DNA of 54,392 bases, from the NCBI GenBank assembly GCA_903878115.1, contig CAIRGO010000292.1, positions 1-54,392 of the forward strand, given 5' to 3'. A program made the translations under genes and the position numbers. This stretch comes from Akkermansiaceae bacterium (GTDB lineage Bacteria > Verrucomicrobiota > Verrucomicrobiia > Verrucomicrobiales > Akkermansiaceae). The notes beneath the pieces are model-generated. The model had not been told where the DNA came from. It ran no database searches and saw only the letters and a program-made list of their open reading frames with translations. Shown one piece after another: positions 35,475 to 44,983 of the stretch (position 1 is the stretch's first letter; each line of letters begins with the position of its first letter).

Positions 35475-38400
35475 TTGAACGTTGAATCGAAATCTCCCTT
35501 CGAAATCATAACGAAGCGCCCGAAAAAGTGGAGGCGTGCTTTGTTGTTGATACTGGCTGGTGTGCTTTTACTGGTATGGCTAAATGGCCCTGGTATTCGC
35601 TGGTTGCTGCCAAAGATCGCGTCGCATTTTTTAGAGAAGCAGTCCATGTCGGCGAACTTTTCCGTAAGTGGTTCGGTCCTTAGTGGCATTTCCATTCATG
35701 ATTTGCGTTTGGTCGGCGGTCCCGTGGTTGCTTTATCAATCAAGGAAATACAGCCTCACTACCATTGGCGTGAATTGATTCATGGTGAAATACGTGGTCT
35801 AGCAGCTCATGAAATCAATGTCGATGTTGATTTGGATCGAACGTTCCCTCAGACAAAAAAAGCAGAGCCCGAAGTGCCGTTTGATCTAGCAAAATTGATC
35901 GAATCGATTCGCGCTGCGCGATCAAAAACATTGGCGTATGATGTGGATTTTACCACGGGTTCGATCCGCGTGCATCGCTCAGAAAAAGATCTCGTTACTG
36001 TCAAACCATCTTCATTTTTCCATAAGCAAAATTCCTCAGACTGGATAGTTTCTCTCGGGACCATAAAGTATTCTGAACGACAAGATTTTCCTGCACAAAA
36101 AATACATTTGGAGTGGAGTGAAAATGGACTTTTTCTTGACCAAGTTGGGCTATCCGATGATGTGAAAATTTCTGGGATTACTTTTTCAACGCCTGCAGAT
36201 CTAAAGCCAGCAGTATCGGCAACGGTCGATGTAGTGAAATCGCAATTTTTTGTCGACGTTAAACCGGATGTTTCCAGTATCAGCATTGCTTTACAAAACG
36301 GTGAATTATTCTTCGATGATGTATCAAAATTGCTAGGAAAAGATTTACCAGTGACTGGGAGAATGATCAAATTTTCGCTAGCGCTAACACCACAAAATTT
36401 GCCGATTCATGGAATCAGTAATCAGCCGATGACGACTGATTTAACAATGAATTTGCAAGTAAACGATGTAATCTATGAGGGGCGAAAAATTGATCAATGC
36501 CTTGTTTCGATTAACAAAATTGGATCTAAAGCAAACATCGAAGTGAAGGCAAATGCGTTAGGCGGTGAATTGAACACTTCCGCCGCATTACTATGGGAAG
36601 TGAATCCTACCAATTTGGATCAATGCAAAAATGTGCAATCAGAGCTCGACCTAACGATTCCGAACATGCAGCCGATATTGATTGCCTTAAAACCGGATTT
36701 AAAAATACCTAACGAAAAAGTGCTGCCATTGCCGCCGGTCGGTGCCATTCGCTTAAAAGGTAACTATAAGAATCATGCTAGTCGGTTGGGTGATTTTAAA
36801 GCGACTCTGGCAGTAACTCCTGAAAATTCAGCCATTGCTCCATTAGAAATGAATTTTTCCCACCAGCAGGAAAATCCTCTGGCGGTTGAGTTGAAAACAG
36901 TGAATTTGACTGCTAATGCTAACTATGATGTCGCGAATCGGACTTACCAAGCAGAGGCTGTTCTGAGCGAATGGATTCCTGATCTCCTTTCGCCGTGGAT
37001 CGCTTGGATGGACAAGTCTATTCCCAGCGGTATCAAAGCATCTCTCGCCTGGAAAGGTAGCGGTTCTCTGAAGGCTTCTACTCATCGTGGCGAAGCGGAC
37101 CTAAGCGAAATTTCATTCGTGCGCGAAGCAATTGATGCGATCAATGCCAAAGGTCAGATGTCTTACGATTGGCCAAGTTCCGTGAAGATTGAAAATTTCT
37201 CAGTAAGGCAAGGCACACAAGAGGTAAAAGTGGATGCCGTATTTGCTGATCAAGTAATTAACATTTCGCAGGTCAGTCTTTCGGATCGTGGGCAAAAACT
37301 CATCCAAGGAAAAACTCACATTCCCGTTCCGCAAACGATGAATTCCATCGATGATTTCCTCGCGCAAAAAAATATGTTAGAAGTTTCGATGAAAACCGAA
37401 GTTCTACCGATGAGCACATGGAACAACTGGTTGCCTAAAGACTCTCCCTTGCCCATATCTGGGACAACAGAACTTGACTTGCAGATATCCGGCTCGCCAG
37501 CGGCTCCGCTGATCAATGCTGAATTCCGGGCCAAAGATGTGCGCTCGTTACAACGCGCTGATCTTCCGCCTGCAGATCTGATTCTGCAGATTAGCACGGA
37601 GGCTCAGGTGCTTAAAATGAATGGGCAACTACTTAACCCACGCACTCCACCGACTAGCTTGTCTGCAAAGATTCCCTTTCGTCCTGGGGAATGGGCGAAG
37701 TCTCCTGAGCTGCTTAAATCGGAAATCATTGATGCCTCGCTTCAAATCCCCAAACTCGATCTAACTCGATTCAAGGACTTGATTCCTGGAGTGAAGGAAA
37801 TCGCGGGATTGATTGATGGCAATGTTACCGTTAGAGGAACTATCGGTGCGCCCGACATTCGCGGACAACTTGATTTAACAGCATTTAAAGTGACTTTGCC
37901 TAACGAAAAAGTGCCGCCGATCACCAATACTTCTGCGCGATTGACCTTTGCTGATCGTGTGGCTCGTCTTGATTCACTCTCTGCCACCCTTGCGGGAGGT
38001 GAAATCAAAGCCTCAGGAACGATGAAGATACCAGCAATTGGTGAGCCATCGCTTGATCTTAGTATCCGTGGAAATTCCTTGCCGCTGTGGCGAGATGCTG
38101 CAGTGATTGTGCGGGCCGATGCCGATCTGAAAATCGCTGGATCATGGCAAACAGTCCGTATCAGTGGTCCGATTAAGATTGTCGATAGCATGCTGTATAA
38201 GGATTTTGAAATCATCCCCATTGGTAAACCATTCACTTTGCCACAAGCCGCATCGTTGCCTGCACTGGACACGAAGATCAGCGATAAAGTGGAAAGTTTG
38301 CCAGCGCCATTTGGCAAATGGGCGCTCGATCTCACCATAAAAACGGAGAATTCCTTTTTAGTTCGCGGAAATTTAGCGCATGGATCGATTGTAGCCGATG

Positions 38401-38969
38401 TGCGTGTCGGAGGAACTTTAGCAAATCCCTTGCCAGATGGAAGTGCTACGATCAAATCTCTCACCGCAGCATTACCCTTAAGTAAATTGACCATTCAATC
38501 AGGAATTGTTAGGCTTACACCTGCTACTGGACTTGATCCCATTCTCGATATTCGAGGGACATCGAAAGTTTCTAACTACGACGTGAATTTATACGTTTAT
38601 GGCGCTGTATCTGCTCCGAAGATTCTGCTCACTTCCGAGCCTCCTTTGCCCGAGAACGAGATTATGACTCTCCTCGCCACAGGAACCACCACCTCTGGTC
38701 TCGGTAACGGTTCTACTGCTCAAACGAAAGCGATGCAATTGTTGATTGAAGAATTCCGTCGCGGTCGTCTGCCCATGGGCAAACGATTATTGCCGCTATT
38801 GTCAAAGTTAGAAGATGTGGAAATCGCATTCGGCGATCCTGACCCCTATACCGGGAAAAAATACGCGTCTGCTAAAGTCCCGATCAGCTCTAAATATTTT
38901 GTCTCTGGCTCGGTCGATGGTGAAGGCCTCACGCGTAGTTTGTTAATCTTTGAGTTAAAATTTCGTTAG
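35475..38969 (+). CDS. tamB: TamB-like translocation and assembly module protein
   Basis: A 1164-residue protein anchored by one N-terminal helix (about 22-40, RALLLILAGVLLLVWLNGP), followed by a very long beta-repeat region. The C-terminal DUF490 domain carries LTSEPPLPENEIMTLLATGT and a terminal beta segment ending RSLLIFELKFR. Such proteins bridge the periplasm and shuttle lipid or assist insertion of outer-membrane proteins. No ATG is available before the helix: the start is TTG at 35475, the nearest upstream stop in this frame being at 35436. The gene is followed after 7 bases by a TamA/BamA-like barrel, as in the tamA-tamB pairing. AsmA-like repeats make lipid transfer likely. Confidence 0.88.
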   Translation: MNVESKSPFEIITKRPKKWRRALLLILAGVLLLVWLNGPGIRWLLPKIASHFLEKQSMSANFSVSGSVLSGISIHDLRLVGGPVVALSIKEIQPHYHWRELIHGEIRGLAAHEINVDVDLDRTFPQTKKAEPEVPFDLAKLIESIRAARSKTLAYDVDFTTGSIRVHRSEKDLVTVKPSSFFHKQNSSDWIVSLGTIKYSERQDFPAQKIHLEWSENGLFLDQVGLSDDVKISGITFSTPADLKPAVSATVDVVKSQFFVDVKPDVSSISIALQNGELFFDDVSKLLGKDLPVTGRMIKFSLALTPQNLPIHGISNQPMTTDLTMNLQVNDVIYEGRKIDQCLVSINKIGSKANIEVKANALGGELNTSAALLWEVNPTNLDQCKNVQSELDLTIPNMQPILIALKPDLKIPNEKVLPLPPVGAIRLKGNYKNHASRLGDFKATLAVTPENSAIAPLEMNFSHQQENPLAVELKTVNLTANANYDVANRTYQAEAVLSEWIPDLLSPWIAWMDKSIPSGIKASLAWKGSGSLKASTHRGEADLSEISFVREAIDAINAKGQMSYDWPSSVKIENFSVRQGTQEVKVDAVFADQVINISQVSLSDRGQKLIQGKTHIPVPQTMNSIDDFLAQKNMLEVSMKTEVLPMSTWNNWLPKDSPLPISGTTELDLQISGSPAAPLINAEFRAKDVRSLQRADLPPADLILQISTEAQVLKMNGQLLNPRTPPTSLSAKIPFRPGEWAKSPELLKSEIIDASLQIPKLDLTRFKDLIPGVKEIAGLIDGNVTVRGTIGAPDIRGQLDLTAFKVTLPNEKVPPITNTSARLTFADRVARLDSLSATLAGGEIKASGTMKIPAIGEPSLDLSIRGNSLPLWRDAAVIVRADADLKIAGSWQTVRISGPIKIVDSMLYKDFEIIPIGKPFTLPQAASLPALDTKISDKVESLPAPFGKWALDLTIKTENSFLVRGNLAHGSIVADVRVGGTLANPLPDGSATIKSLTAALPLSKLTIQSGIVRLTPATGLDPILDIRGTSKVSNYDVNLYVYGAVSAPKILLTSEPPLPENEIMTLLATGTTTSGLGNGSTAQTKAMQLLIEEFRRGRLPMGKRLLPLLSKLEDVEIAFGDPDPYTGKKYASAKVPISSKYFVSGSVDGEGLTRSLLIFELKFR

Positions 38970-38976
38970 TTGATTC

Positions 38977-40968
38977 ATGAATTTCCGACTCATATCATTG
39001 GTCTATTGTTGCTGCTTGTTATTTACGCAGGCGGCAGAAATTAAGATCGTAGGTTTGCGTTCCATGACTCAGGGGGAGGCGATGTCGATCCTAGGTGACC
39101 GCATTGCTTTAGTGAAAAAAAAGCCAGCAACGCCTTCTCGCGCGTCAGATGTGGCATTTATGTTAGAGAGTTTGATGCGTTTGCAGGGATATGCTAATGC
39201 AGCGGTCACTGGCACCGTCGTGGGTAGTGGTTCTATCATTCAACTCGATGTCAGTGAGGGATACCGCCAATACTTTGGAGAGATTTTTTTGGAGGGGATC
39301 GATGATAAAGAGCAAAAGAAAATGATCCGATTATTCACCAGTAATGCCCAAAAACGTTTGCTGGCATTTGCTCAAGGGGTTCCATTCCTCGAAGAAGATG
39401 TTGCCATTGGACTATGGTATTTGCAGCAGGAGCTACAATCTAACGGTTATTGGGTCGCGTCAGCAAAGGAGGTGAAACGGACACCGCAAAAAAATGGAGA
39501 TGTTGATTTTATGATTCAAATTGTAAAGGGGCCGCGTCATCTTCTTAAAATGCCAATCATTTCAGGGGAGCAAGGCTCGGTAAGTTCATTATTACGCGAA
39601 AAAATATCAAAATATCAGGGATTGCCCGCCACGACTGCTAACATCAACTCGATTCGTAGTGATGTTGAGACAATCTATCGGGAAAATGGCTACGCCGATG
39701 CAAAAGTGCTGCTGAGTGGACAAGCAACAAATGGCAGTTTCCAGCCAGAAATTGCGATTAATCTTGGCAAACGCTATCGTGTGAGTGATGTCACGGTCAT
39801 TGGCTTAGAAAAAACCAAGTTGTCTCGCGTTGCTAATCGTTTCGCGGATATGAAAGGAGAATACTATGATGCTACGCGCACGGATAAAGAAATCCGCAAA
39901 CTGCTCAACACCGGTGCGTTTCAATCCGTCAGATGGGAGACGGAAACGTTAGCTGATTCCGATGCGATCGATGCTATCCTGCAAGTGAAAGAGGGCAAGG
40001 CGCGCAGTTTTTCCAGCTATGCGGGCTTTCAAACATTCGAAGGACCGATTATTGGTGCGCGTTACAGCGACCGAAATCTGTTAGGAAATCTATGGAACTT
40101 CAGTGGGGGATTAGAAATTACAGGTCGGGGTATATTATTTGACACACGATTGGTAGATCCTTGGTTTCTTGATCAAGATCTCACTGCGGGAGTGCGTTTT
40201 TTTGCGGTCCATCGAGATCTTGATGTTTACCAAAAATTCGAGTCAGGGTTCTCTGCCGATATGACTTGGGAAATGACGGATCATGATACATTGCTATTAT
40301 TCGCAGCTTCTTCTTTTGTTAGCATTTCTGGTGCTAAGATCGATGAAGTTGATTTAGGTGCCACTTCCTATAACCACAATCGTGTGCGCTTGACGTGGAC
40401 TCATGATGAGCGAAACAACACGGTCACCCCTAGTGATGGATGGATTTTTGATACATCTGGCGAACTAGGTACAGTAATAGGGGACGAAAATGCTAGCTAT
40501 GCAAAATGGGAGGCACACGTGACGGAATACATTCCGATTAAGGAAGTGAATCATATTGCATTAGGTGCGCGCTTGGGAATGATCATCCCAGCGACAACTG
40601 GGGAATTGCCGATCGATTTACGATATTTCCTCGGCGGTCCCGGCAGTGTGAGAAGTTTTCCGCAGAGAGAATTAGGCCCACGCAATAGCGAAAATATACC
40701 GCGTGGCGGTGAGGCGTATTGGATTGCTAACGCCGAATATGTTCATCAAATTTCAGGGCCGCTAAAAGCAGTTGCTTTTACTGATGTCGGCACATTGAGT
40801 GCAGATTTTAGTAGTTTTGATTTATCCGCGTTTGATGTGGCTGTTGGCTTAGGAATCCGCTTGGATTTGCCGATTGGTCCTGTGCGATTGGAGTATGGTC
40901 ATAATCTCACTCAAGATCCAGGCGAACCAACTGGCGCATTCCATTTTGCGATTGGTGTGCCGTTTTAG
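38977..40968 (+). CDS. tamA: Omp85-family outer-membrane protein (TamA/BamA-like)
   Basis: A 663-residue outer-membrane protein with a signal peptide (about 1-19, ending LFTQAA). Several POTRA domains span about 22-335 (VSEGYRQYFGEIFLEGID and YRVSDVTVIGLEKTKLSRV, GAFQSVRWETE). A C-terminal Omp85 barrel (about 345-663) carries the L6-loop motif GGPGSVRSFPQRELGPRN and ends LPIGPVRLEYGHNL with a terminal GVPF, the outer-membrane sorting Phe. The start is 7 bases after the TamB-like gene, so they are co-transcribed; that context points to TamA rather than BamA. The converging ABC exporter begins 11 bases past its stop. Confidence 0.9.
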   Translation: MNFRLISLVYCCCLLFTQAAEIKIVGLRSMTQGEAMSILGDRIALVKKKPATPSRASDVAFMLESLMRLQGYANAAVTGTVVGSGSIIQLDVSEGYRQYFGEIFLEGIDDKEQKKMIRLFTSNAQKRLLAFAQGVPFLEEDVAIGLWYLQQELQSNGYWVASAKEVKRTPQKNGDVDFMIQIVKGPRHLLKMPIISGEQGSVSSLLREKISKYQGLPATTANINSIRSDVETIYRENGYADAKVLLSGQATNGSFQPEIAINLGKRYRVSDVTVIGLEKTKLSRVANRFADMKGEYYDATRTDKEIRKLLNTGAFQSVRWETETLADSDAIDAILQVKEGKARSFSSYAGFQTFEGPIIGARYSDRNLLGNLWNFSGGLEITGRGILFDTRLVDPWFLDQDLTAGVRFFAVHRDLDVYQKFESGFSADMTWEMTDHDTLLLFAASSFVSISGAKIDEVDLGATSYNHNRVRLTWTHDERNNTVTPSDGWIFDTSGELGTVIGDENASYAKWEAHVTEYIPIKEVNHIALGARLGMIIPATTGELPIDLRYFLGGPGSVRSFPQRELGPRNSENIPRGGEAYWIANAEYVHQISGPLKAVAFTDVGTLSADFSSFDLSAFDVAVGLGIRLDLPIGPVRLEYGHNLTQDPGEPTGAFHFAIGVPF

Positions 40969-40979
40969 TAACTCACTTT

Positions 40980-42782
40980 TCAGCTTGCCTCGCCAGCTGC
41001 GTCTAACAATTTTTTGAACATTCCAGACTGTTTTTCTAATTCTTCAAATGTGCCATTGCCAACGATGCATCCTTGATCAAGCACTGCAATGCGCTGAGCC
41101 ATTCGTATGGTAGAAAAGCGATGTGCGATGAGAAATGTGGTGCGTCCTTTGCTTAGCTCGCGCAAACTTTCTGCGATTACAGCTTCGCTTTCTGCATCGA
41201 GCGCGCTGGTTGCCTCGTCTAGAATTAAGATCGGCGCATCTTTAAGAAACGCTCGGGCCATCGCGATCCGTTGGCGTTGACCTCCTGATAAACTGGAACC
41301 ACGTTCGCCTACAACGGTCATGTATTTCTCTGGTAAGCGATCGATGAATTCATCGGCAAAGGCTTTTTTCGCAGCATCTTCTACTTCTTCGTCAGTGGCA
41401 CTCGGGCGGCCGACTCGGATGTTTTCTAAGATACTTTCTTGAAACAAAACTGGCATTTGTGGAACGACTGCAATTTGGCCGCGCAAATCGGTTAGGGACC
41501 ATTCGCGAAGATCGAAGCCATCGATTCTAACGACACCATGAATCGGATCGAACAAGCGCGGCAAAAGTTGAATCATCGTCGTCTTGCCTGAGCCACTTGG
41601 CCCAACAAGAGCAATCATTTCTCCTTGTTTTACCTCGAGCGTTACATTTTTCAGTACCGGTTCTTCTTGATAAGAAAAATCGACGTTTTCCCAGCTAATA
41701 TTACCTAGCAATTTCCCACGCTTGCGGATGTTTTCGTCTGCGGGATTGCTTACGCTTTCTTCCGCTTGCATGATCATTTCAAGTCGATCTGCGGCAGCTC
41801 CGCCTTGGCGCAATAGAGCATTGAGCGCACCTAACTTTTTCACTGGCTCATAAGCCATAAAGAGTGCCATGCCGACGGCGATAAATTGATCCAATGACAT
41901 TCCGCGCTGCACGCCTAGATACAATGCAATGGAAAATCCCACTGATGCGACTACTTCGATCGATGGCGAAATCATTGCTTTGTATTTTACTACTTTTAAC
42001 AATAAACGGAGAATGCTGCGAATTTGTGTCTGATAGGATAAAGTTTGCCGTTGCTCTAACTGATAGACGCGCACTTCTAAGGGAGATTGAAGAGTCTCGG
42101 CAATGGTCGAAGAAGTTTCGCCCATTTGTTTTTGTACCGCGCGTGAGCGTGCAGCAATTCGTTTCCCTGCTCTGGCTATGGGCAGGATACAAAGTGGTAT
42201 TGAAAACATGCCGATGAGGGCAAATGCCATGCTATTGTTTTGCACAGACTTTGAGATTAAATAATAAATGGCTGCAATGAGAGTTGCTGGTTGTTTGATC
42301 AAATCATTACTGCCTTGAGCAATGGCATACCGCAGTACTTCTGCATCATTGGTCAAGCGTGAGAGAAGATCGCCAGACTTATTGCCGTGGTAATAACTCA
42401 TCGGTAAGCGCTGTAATTTTTCAAACGCTTGCGACCGAATCCCTTCCAGCACAGAAAATCCAGCTTTGTTGATGAGATAGGAATTCATGTAACCAGCGAA
42501 ACCGCGCACCAGAAATATCGCGGGAATAAACATGCAGACAATTAGAGTTAGTGATTCTGCGGAGCCATCTAGCCAATTCGCTTGAAAGCTCAATAACCAT
42601 TGTGGCACTTTATCCATTCGATCGGTGGCATGAAAAAGTAGAGGGAAAACATGCTCCAGCAGGGTAGGCAGCCCCAAGCCGCTGGCAACGCCGTAAAGAA
42701 TGCCAAATAAGATGCCTCCGATAAAGGTGCCTTTCACCTTAAGTAGGTGATGATAATATCTTCTGAGAGAACTCTTTTTCAC
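40980..42782 (-). CDS. MsbA-like ABC exporter (fused membrane and ATPase domains)
   Basis: A 600-residue half-transporter starting with GTG at 42782; an upstream ATG is followed at once by a stop. The transmembrane domain has six helices (about 15-320). The ATPase domain contains Walker A GPSGSGKTTM (about 385), the signature LSGGQRQRIAMARAFLKDAP (about 490), Walker B ILILDEATSALD, and the H-loop LIAHRFSTIRMAQ. It forms a homodimer that flips lipid A, other lipids or drugs across the inner membrane. Its position near TamA/TamB fits an envelope-lipid role, but the substrate cannot be told. Confidence 0.92.
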   Translation of the reverse strand: MKKSSLRRYYHHLLKVKGTFIGGILFGILYGVASGLGLPTLLEHVFPLLFHATDRMDKVPQWLLSFQANWLDGSAESLTLIVCMFIPAIFLVRGFAGYMNSYLINKAGFSVLEGIRSQAFEKLQRLPMSYYHGNKSGDLLSRLTNDAEVLRYAIAQGSNDLIKQPATLIAAIYYLISKSVQNNSMAFALIGMFSIPLCILPIARAGKRIAARSRAVQKQMGETSSTIAETLQSPLEVRVYQLEQRQTLSYQTQIRSILRLLLKVVKYKAMISPSIEVVASVGFSIALYLGVQRGMSLDQFIAVGMALFMAYEPVKKLGALNALLRQGGAAADRLEMIMQAEESVSNPADENIRKRGKLLGNISWENVDFSYQEEPVLKNVTLEVKQGEMIALVGPSGSGKTTMIQLLPRLFDPIHGVVRIDGFDLREWSLTDLRGQIAVVPQMPVLFQESILENIRVGRPSATDEEVEDAAKKAFADEFIDRLPEKYMTVVGERGSSLSGGQRQRIAMARAFLKDAPILILDEATSALDAESEAVIAESLRELSKGRTTFLIAHRFSTIRMAQRIAVLDQGCIVGNGTFEELEKQSGMFKKLLDAAGEAS

Positions 42783-42953
42783 TCGCCGAAACTACATGCG
42801 TTACTGGTGTTCTGGCAATAGCCATTTATGAATTGTTAGATTATTGCGCTTTGGAATGCCAGCGCCAGTATACAGCGGTTATTATTTGTGGAGACGAATA
42901 TTGATCTCATAAGATATCATTTTATTTTTTAAAGACAGCCATTATTTCGCATC

Positions 42954-43201
42954 ATGAAGCTCAAAGGCTGGACCCTGACGAAACGCCGTGCTGGCCATTC
43001 CCCCCGAGTCAAGGCTTCCAAATCCGTCGCGGATCTACTTAAGCAACGTTGGGCAACCGACCTCGCTTCGAGTTCATCCAGCACGCAAGGCTCAAACTTC
43101 GTGCTTGGATTCACCGCTATAACAATCATTGATCACACCAATCATTCAAATACAAATCGCTCAACCAATACTATACAAGCATATGCAATAAAGCAGCCCT
43201 A
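42954..43201 (+). pseudogene. Decayed IS3-family transposase (orfB) with internal deletion
   Basis: A frame from 42954 encodes GWTLTKRRAGHSPRV, then SVADLLKQRWATDL, which matches the N-terminal part of IS3-group orfB integrases, where RPRV ... DERWATDL precedes the first catalytic Asp. After 'RWATD' the similarity moves to another reading frame at about 43060-43201: RFEFIQHARLKLRAWIHRYN, an in-frame stop, then SHQSFKYKSLNQY, which matches the extreme C-terminus (family form: ...IQHA...WI..YN..RPHQALG.KTP). The central DDE region (~90-100 codons) is missing. The N-terminal segment is GC-rich compared with the very AT-rich sequence around it, a sign of acquisition. No terminal inverted repeats were seen. 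The rest of the 506-base gap (42783-42953 and 43202-43288) is AT-rich with no gene visible. Confidence 0.7.
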
Positions 43202-43288
43202 AACACTTGATCGGTTTTTTATTTATGGAAAATCATTATGTTTTTGATATTTCTCTAGTTTTCGTTCAGTATTCAAATCGCAGACAAT

Positions 43289-44140
43289 ATGAAGAAAAAT
43301 ATCATTGTATCAGCTATGTGTCTTTTGGGTGCCCTTAGCACTGTATCAGCCGCGCAACCTCTCAAAGTTCTTCTCGTGATCGGCGGCTGTTGCCACGATT
43401 ACGCGAAACAACAATTCATTCTTGCCGACGGGATTCAAGCCCGAGTCAACTGTGAAGTGAAAATTGAATACTCTGCCAGCGGCAATACCAAGCCAGAGTT
43501 TGCGATTTATAAGAATCCCGATTGGGCGAAAGGTTATGATGTGGTCATTCACGACGAATGTGCCGCCGATATTACGGATAAAACGATCATCGATAATATC
43601 GTCAATGCTCATAAAAATGGTGTGCCAGCAGTGAATCTTCATTGTGCGATGCATTCGTATCGCAGTGGTAGTTTCAAGCAACCTATGGCACCCGATGCTC
43701 CTGAAGCAGCATGGTTTAACATGCTTGGCTTGCAAACCTGCAGTCATGGCCCGCAACTGCCGATCGCCATTACATATACTGACAAAAATCATCCGATCAC
43801 CAAAGGTTTAGAAGATTGGACGACAATCAAAGAAGAACTCTACAACAATGTGCACGGTATGGAAGGCAATTTCAAAAACTGGCCAACGGCTCATCCGCTT
43901 GCAGAGGGCAAGCAAGGCGCAGGTGACAAACCAGGACAAAATCACACGGTGATTGTGTGGACAAACGAGTTCAGTGATAAGAAAACGAAAATTTTCAGCA
44001 CTACTCTCGGACACAATAATGATACGGTAGCGGACGCACGTTACCTTGATTTGGTGTCTCGTGGACTGCTTTGGTCATGTGGAAAATTAGACAAAGACGG
44101 CAAAGTCATGGCTGGCTTCGAGTCGACACGCGCTAAGTAA
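43289..44140 (+). CDS. Exported ThuA-domain protein
   Basis: A 283-residue exported protein with a signal peptide (about 1-22, cut near VSAAQ). The mature part is a ThuA (trehalose-utilisation) class-I-glutamine-amidotransferase-like fold: VLLVIGGCCHDYAKQQFIL, KGYDVVIHDECAADITD, VPAVNLHCAMHSYRSGSF and FSTTLGHNNDT. ThuA-like proteins are very abundant in Planctomycetes and Verrucomicrobia, often next to sugar-dehydrogenase genes, and their reaction is not established. The CCHDY segment may form the nucleophile region but cannot be called catalytic from sequence. The gene stands alone, with a terminator after it shared with hpf. Confidence 0.88.
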   Translation: MKKNIIVSAMCLLGALSTVSAAQPLKVLLVIGGCCHDYAKQQFILADGIQARVNCEVKIEYSASGNTKPEFAIYKNPDWAKGYDVVIHDECAADITDKTIIDNIVNAHKNGVPAVNLHCAMHSYRSGSFKQPMAPDAPEAAWFNMLGLQTCSHGPQLPIAITYTDKNHPITKGLEDWTTIKEELYNNVHGMEGNFKNWPTAHPLAEGKQGAGDKPGQNHTVIVWTNEFSDKKTKIFSTTLGHNNDTVADARYLDLVSRGLLWSCGKLDKDGKVMAGFESTRAK

Positions 44141-44166
44141 TTTTTCTCTTTTTTACTTCTACAAAA

Positions 44167-44196
44167 AAACAAGCTCCCCAGTTGGGGAGCTTGTTT
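44167..44196 (-). terminator. Terminator between ThuA gene and hpf
   Basis: A perfect 13-bp inverted repeat (44167-44179 with 44184-44196) with a 4-nt loop lies between two converging genes. On the minus strand it ends in seven T (opposite 44163-44169), so it is a strong terminator for hpf. On the plus strand only three T follow, so it may work for the ThuA gene with lower efficiency. Confidence 0.85.
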
Positions 44197-44220
44197 GCGT
44201 TAGAGGCTTGTCATCAACTT

Positions 44221-44811
44221 CTATTCTGGTTTGATATCCATGGATGCATACTCACCATCTTTGCGACGATAGATGATCGACAAGCAGCCGCGGCGTGCTG
44301 ATTTGTAGAGAATAAATGGCCTGTCGCCAAGTTCTAGCTCCATGATCGCATCTTCTTTAAACATCGTGCGAAGTTTGTAGTTGTCGGCATGGATGATGTA
44401 GGGGATCGGATCTTCTACGGATTCTTCTGGATGATCTAGGGCTTCTTCGTTGAAATATTTCTCATCGAGATAACGGATCGACTCATTGCGGTGAGGGCGA
44501 TTCTTTTTCATCAAGCGAGTTTTTTGTTTGCGCATACGGCGAGCAATTTTGTCAATAGTAGCATCTAGCGCCGCATACATATTGGCATCTTCGCTCTCAG
44601 CTTCGATGGTGATATGATTGGCGCAATAAAGGATGATTTCGGCAATGTGGCGGTTTTTCTGCACGTCGAGTACAATTTTCGCTTCGATGATGCGCGGGTA
44701 ATCAAGATGGAGACTCTCGATTTTCTTTTCCGCGTGCTCTTTTAACGAAGGAGTGAGTTGCTCGTGTCGCACGGTTATAGTGATAGGCGGATTCACATTT
44801 GCAGTTTGCAT
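44221..44811 (-). CDS. hpf: Long-form ribosome hibernation promoting factor
   Basis: A 196-residue protein. The N-terminal S30AE domain (about 8-110) has ITVRHEQLTPSLKEHAEKKI and AALDATIDKIARRMRKQKTR. The C-terminal dimerisation domain (about 140-195) contains DNYKLRTMFKEDAIMELELG, DRPFILYKSARRGCLSIIYR and RRKDGEYASMDIKP. Long HPF joins two 70S ribosomes into 100S dimers in stationary phase. A seven-base inverted repeat lies at 44849-44866, upstream of the start. The gene is monocistronic and ends at a strong terminator. It diverges from the metallophosphoesterase gene over 172 bases. Confidence 0.94.
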   Translation of the reverse strand: MQTANVNPPITITVRHEQLTPSLKEHAEKKIESLHLDYPRIIEAKIVLDVQKNRHIAEIILYCANHITIEAESEDANMYAALDATIDKIARRMRKQKTRLMKKNRPHRNESIRYLDEKYFNEEALDHPEESVEDPIPYIIHADNYKLRTMFKEDAIMELELGDRPFILYKSARRGCLSIIYRRKDGEYASMDIKPE

Positions 44812-44848
44812 TGTCTTGTTCTGTATTTGTTATATTAGAAACGAAACC

Positions 44849-44866
44849 ATTTCATTTCTATGAAAT
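44849..44866. repeat. 7-bp inverted repeat upstream of hpf
   Basis: Perfect arms ATTTCAT and ATGAAAT around a 4-base spacer, 38 bases before the hpf start. It could be an operator or a small leader hairpin. No known factor is assigned and AT-rich palindromes can arise by chance. Confidence 0.3.
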
Positions 44867-44983
44867 CAATATGCACCAGCCATCGAAGAATGCCATGAAA
44901 AAATGCAGATTTTTTTTCACAACAAACTTTTTTCTATGCCGATTCAGCTTGACATAAAAATTGATTAAGTTACGTCAAACAAC

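Noticed and set aside
37742-38494. A 250-codon minus-strand frame within the TamB-like gene.
   Set aside because: It is opposite the conserved C-terminal half of TamB, has no start signal or recognisable domain, and is explained by the codon pattern of the real gene.
42929-43129. A 66-codon minus-strand frame (ending at 42929) in the gap before the ThuA gene.
   Set aside because: It is the antisense of the IS3 transposase remnant; its amino-acid pattern has no independent support.
44949-44978. TTGAC and GTCAA arms with a TTGACA that could be a -35 box before the metallophosphoesterase gene.
   Set aside because: The 20-base spacing and the lack of a -10-like sequence at 16-18 bases make both readings weak.
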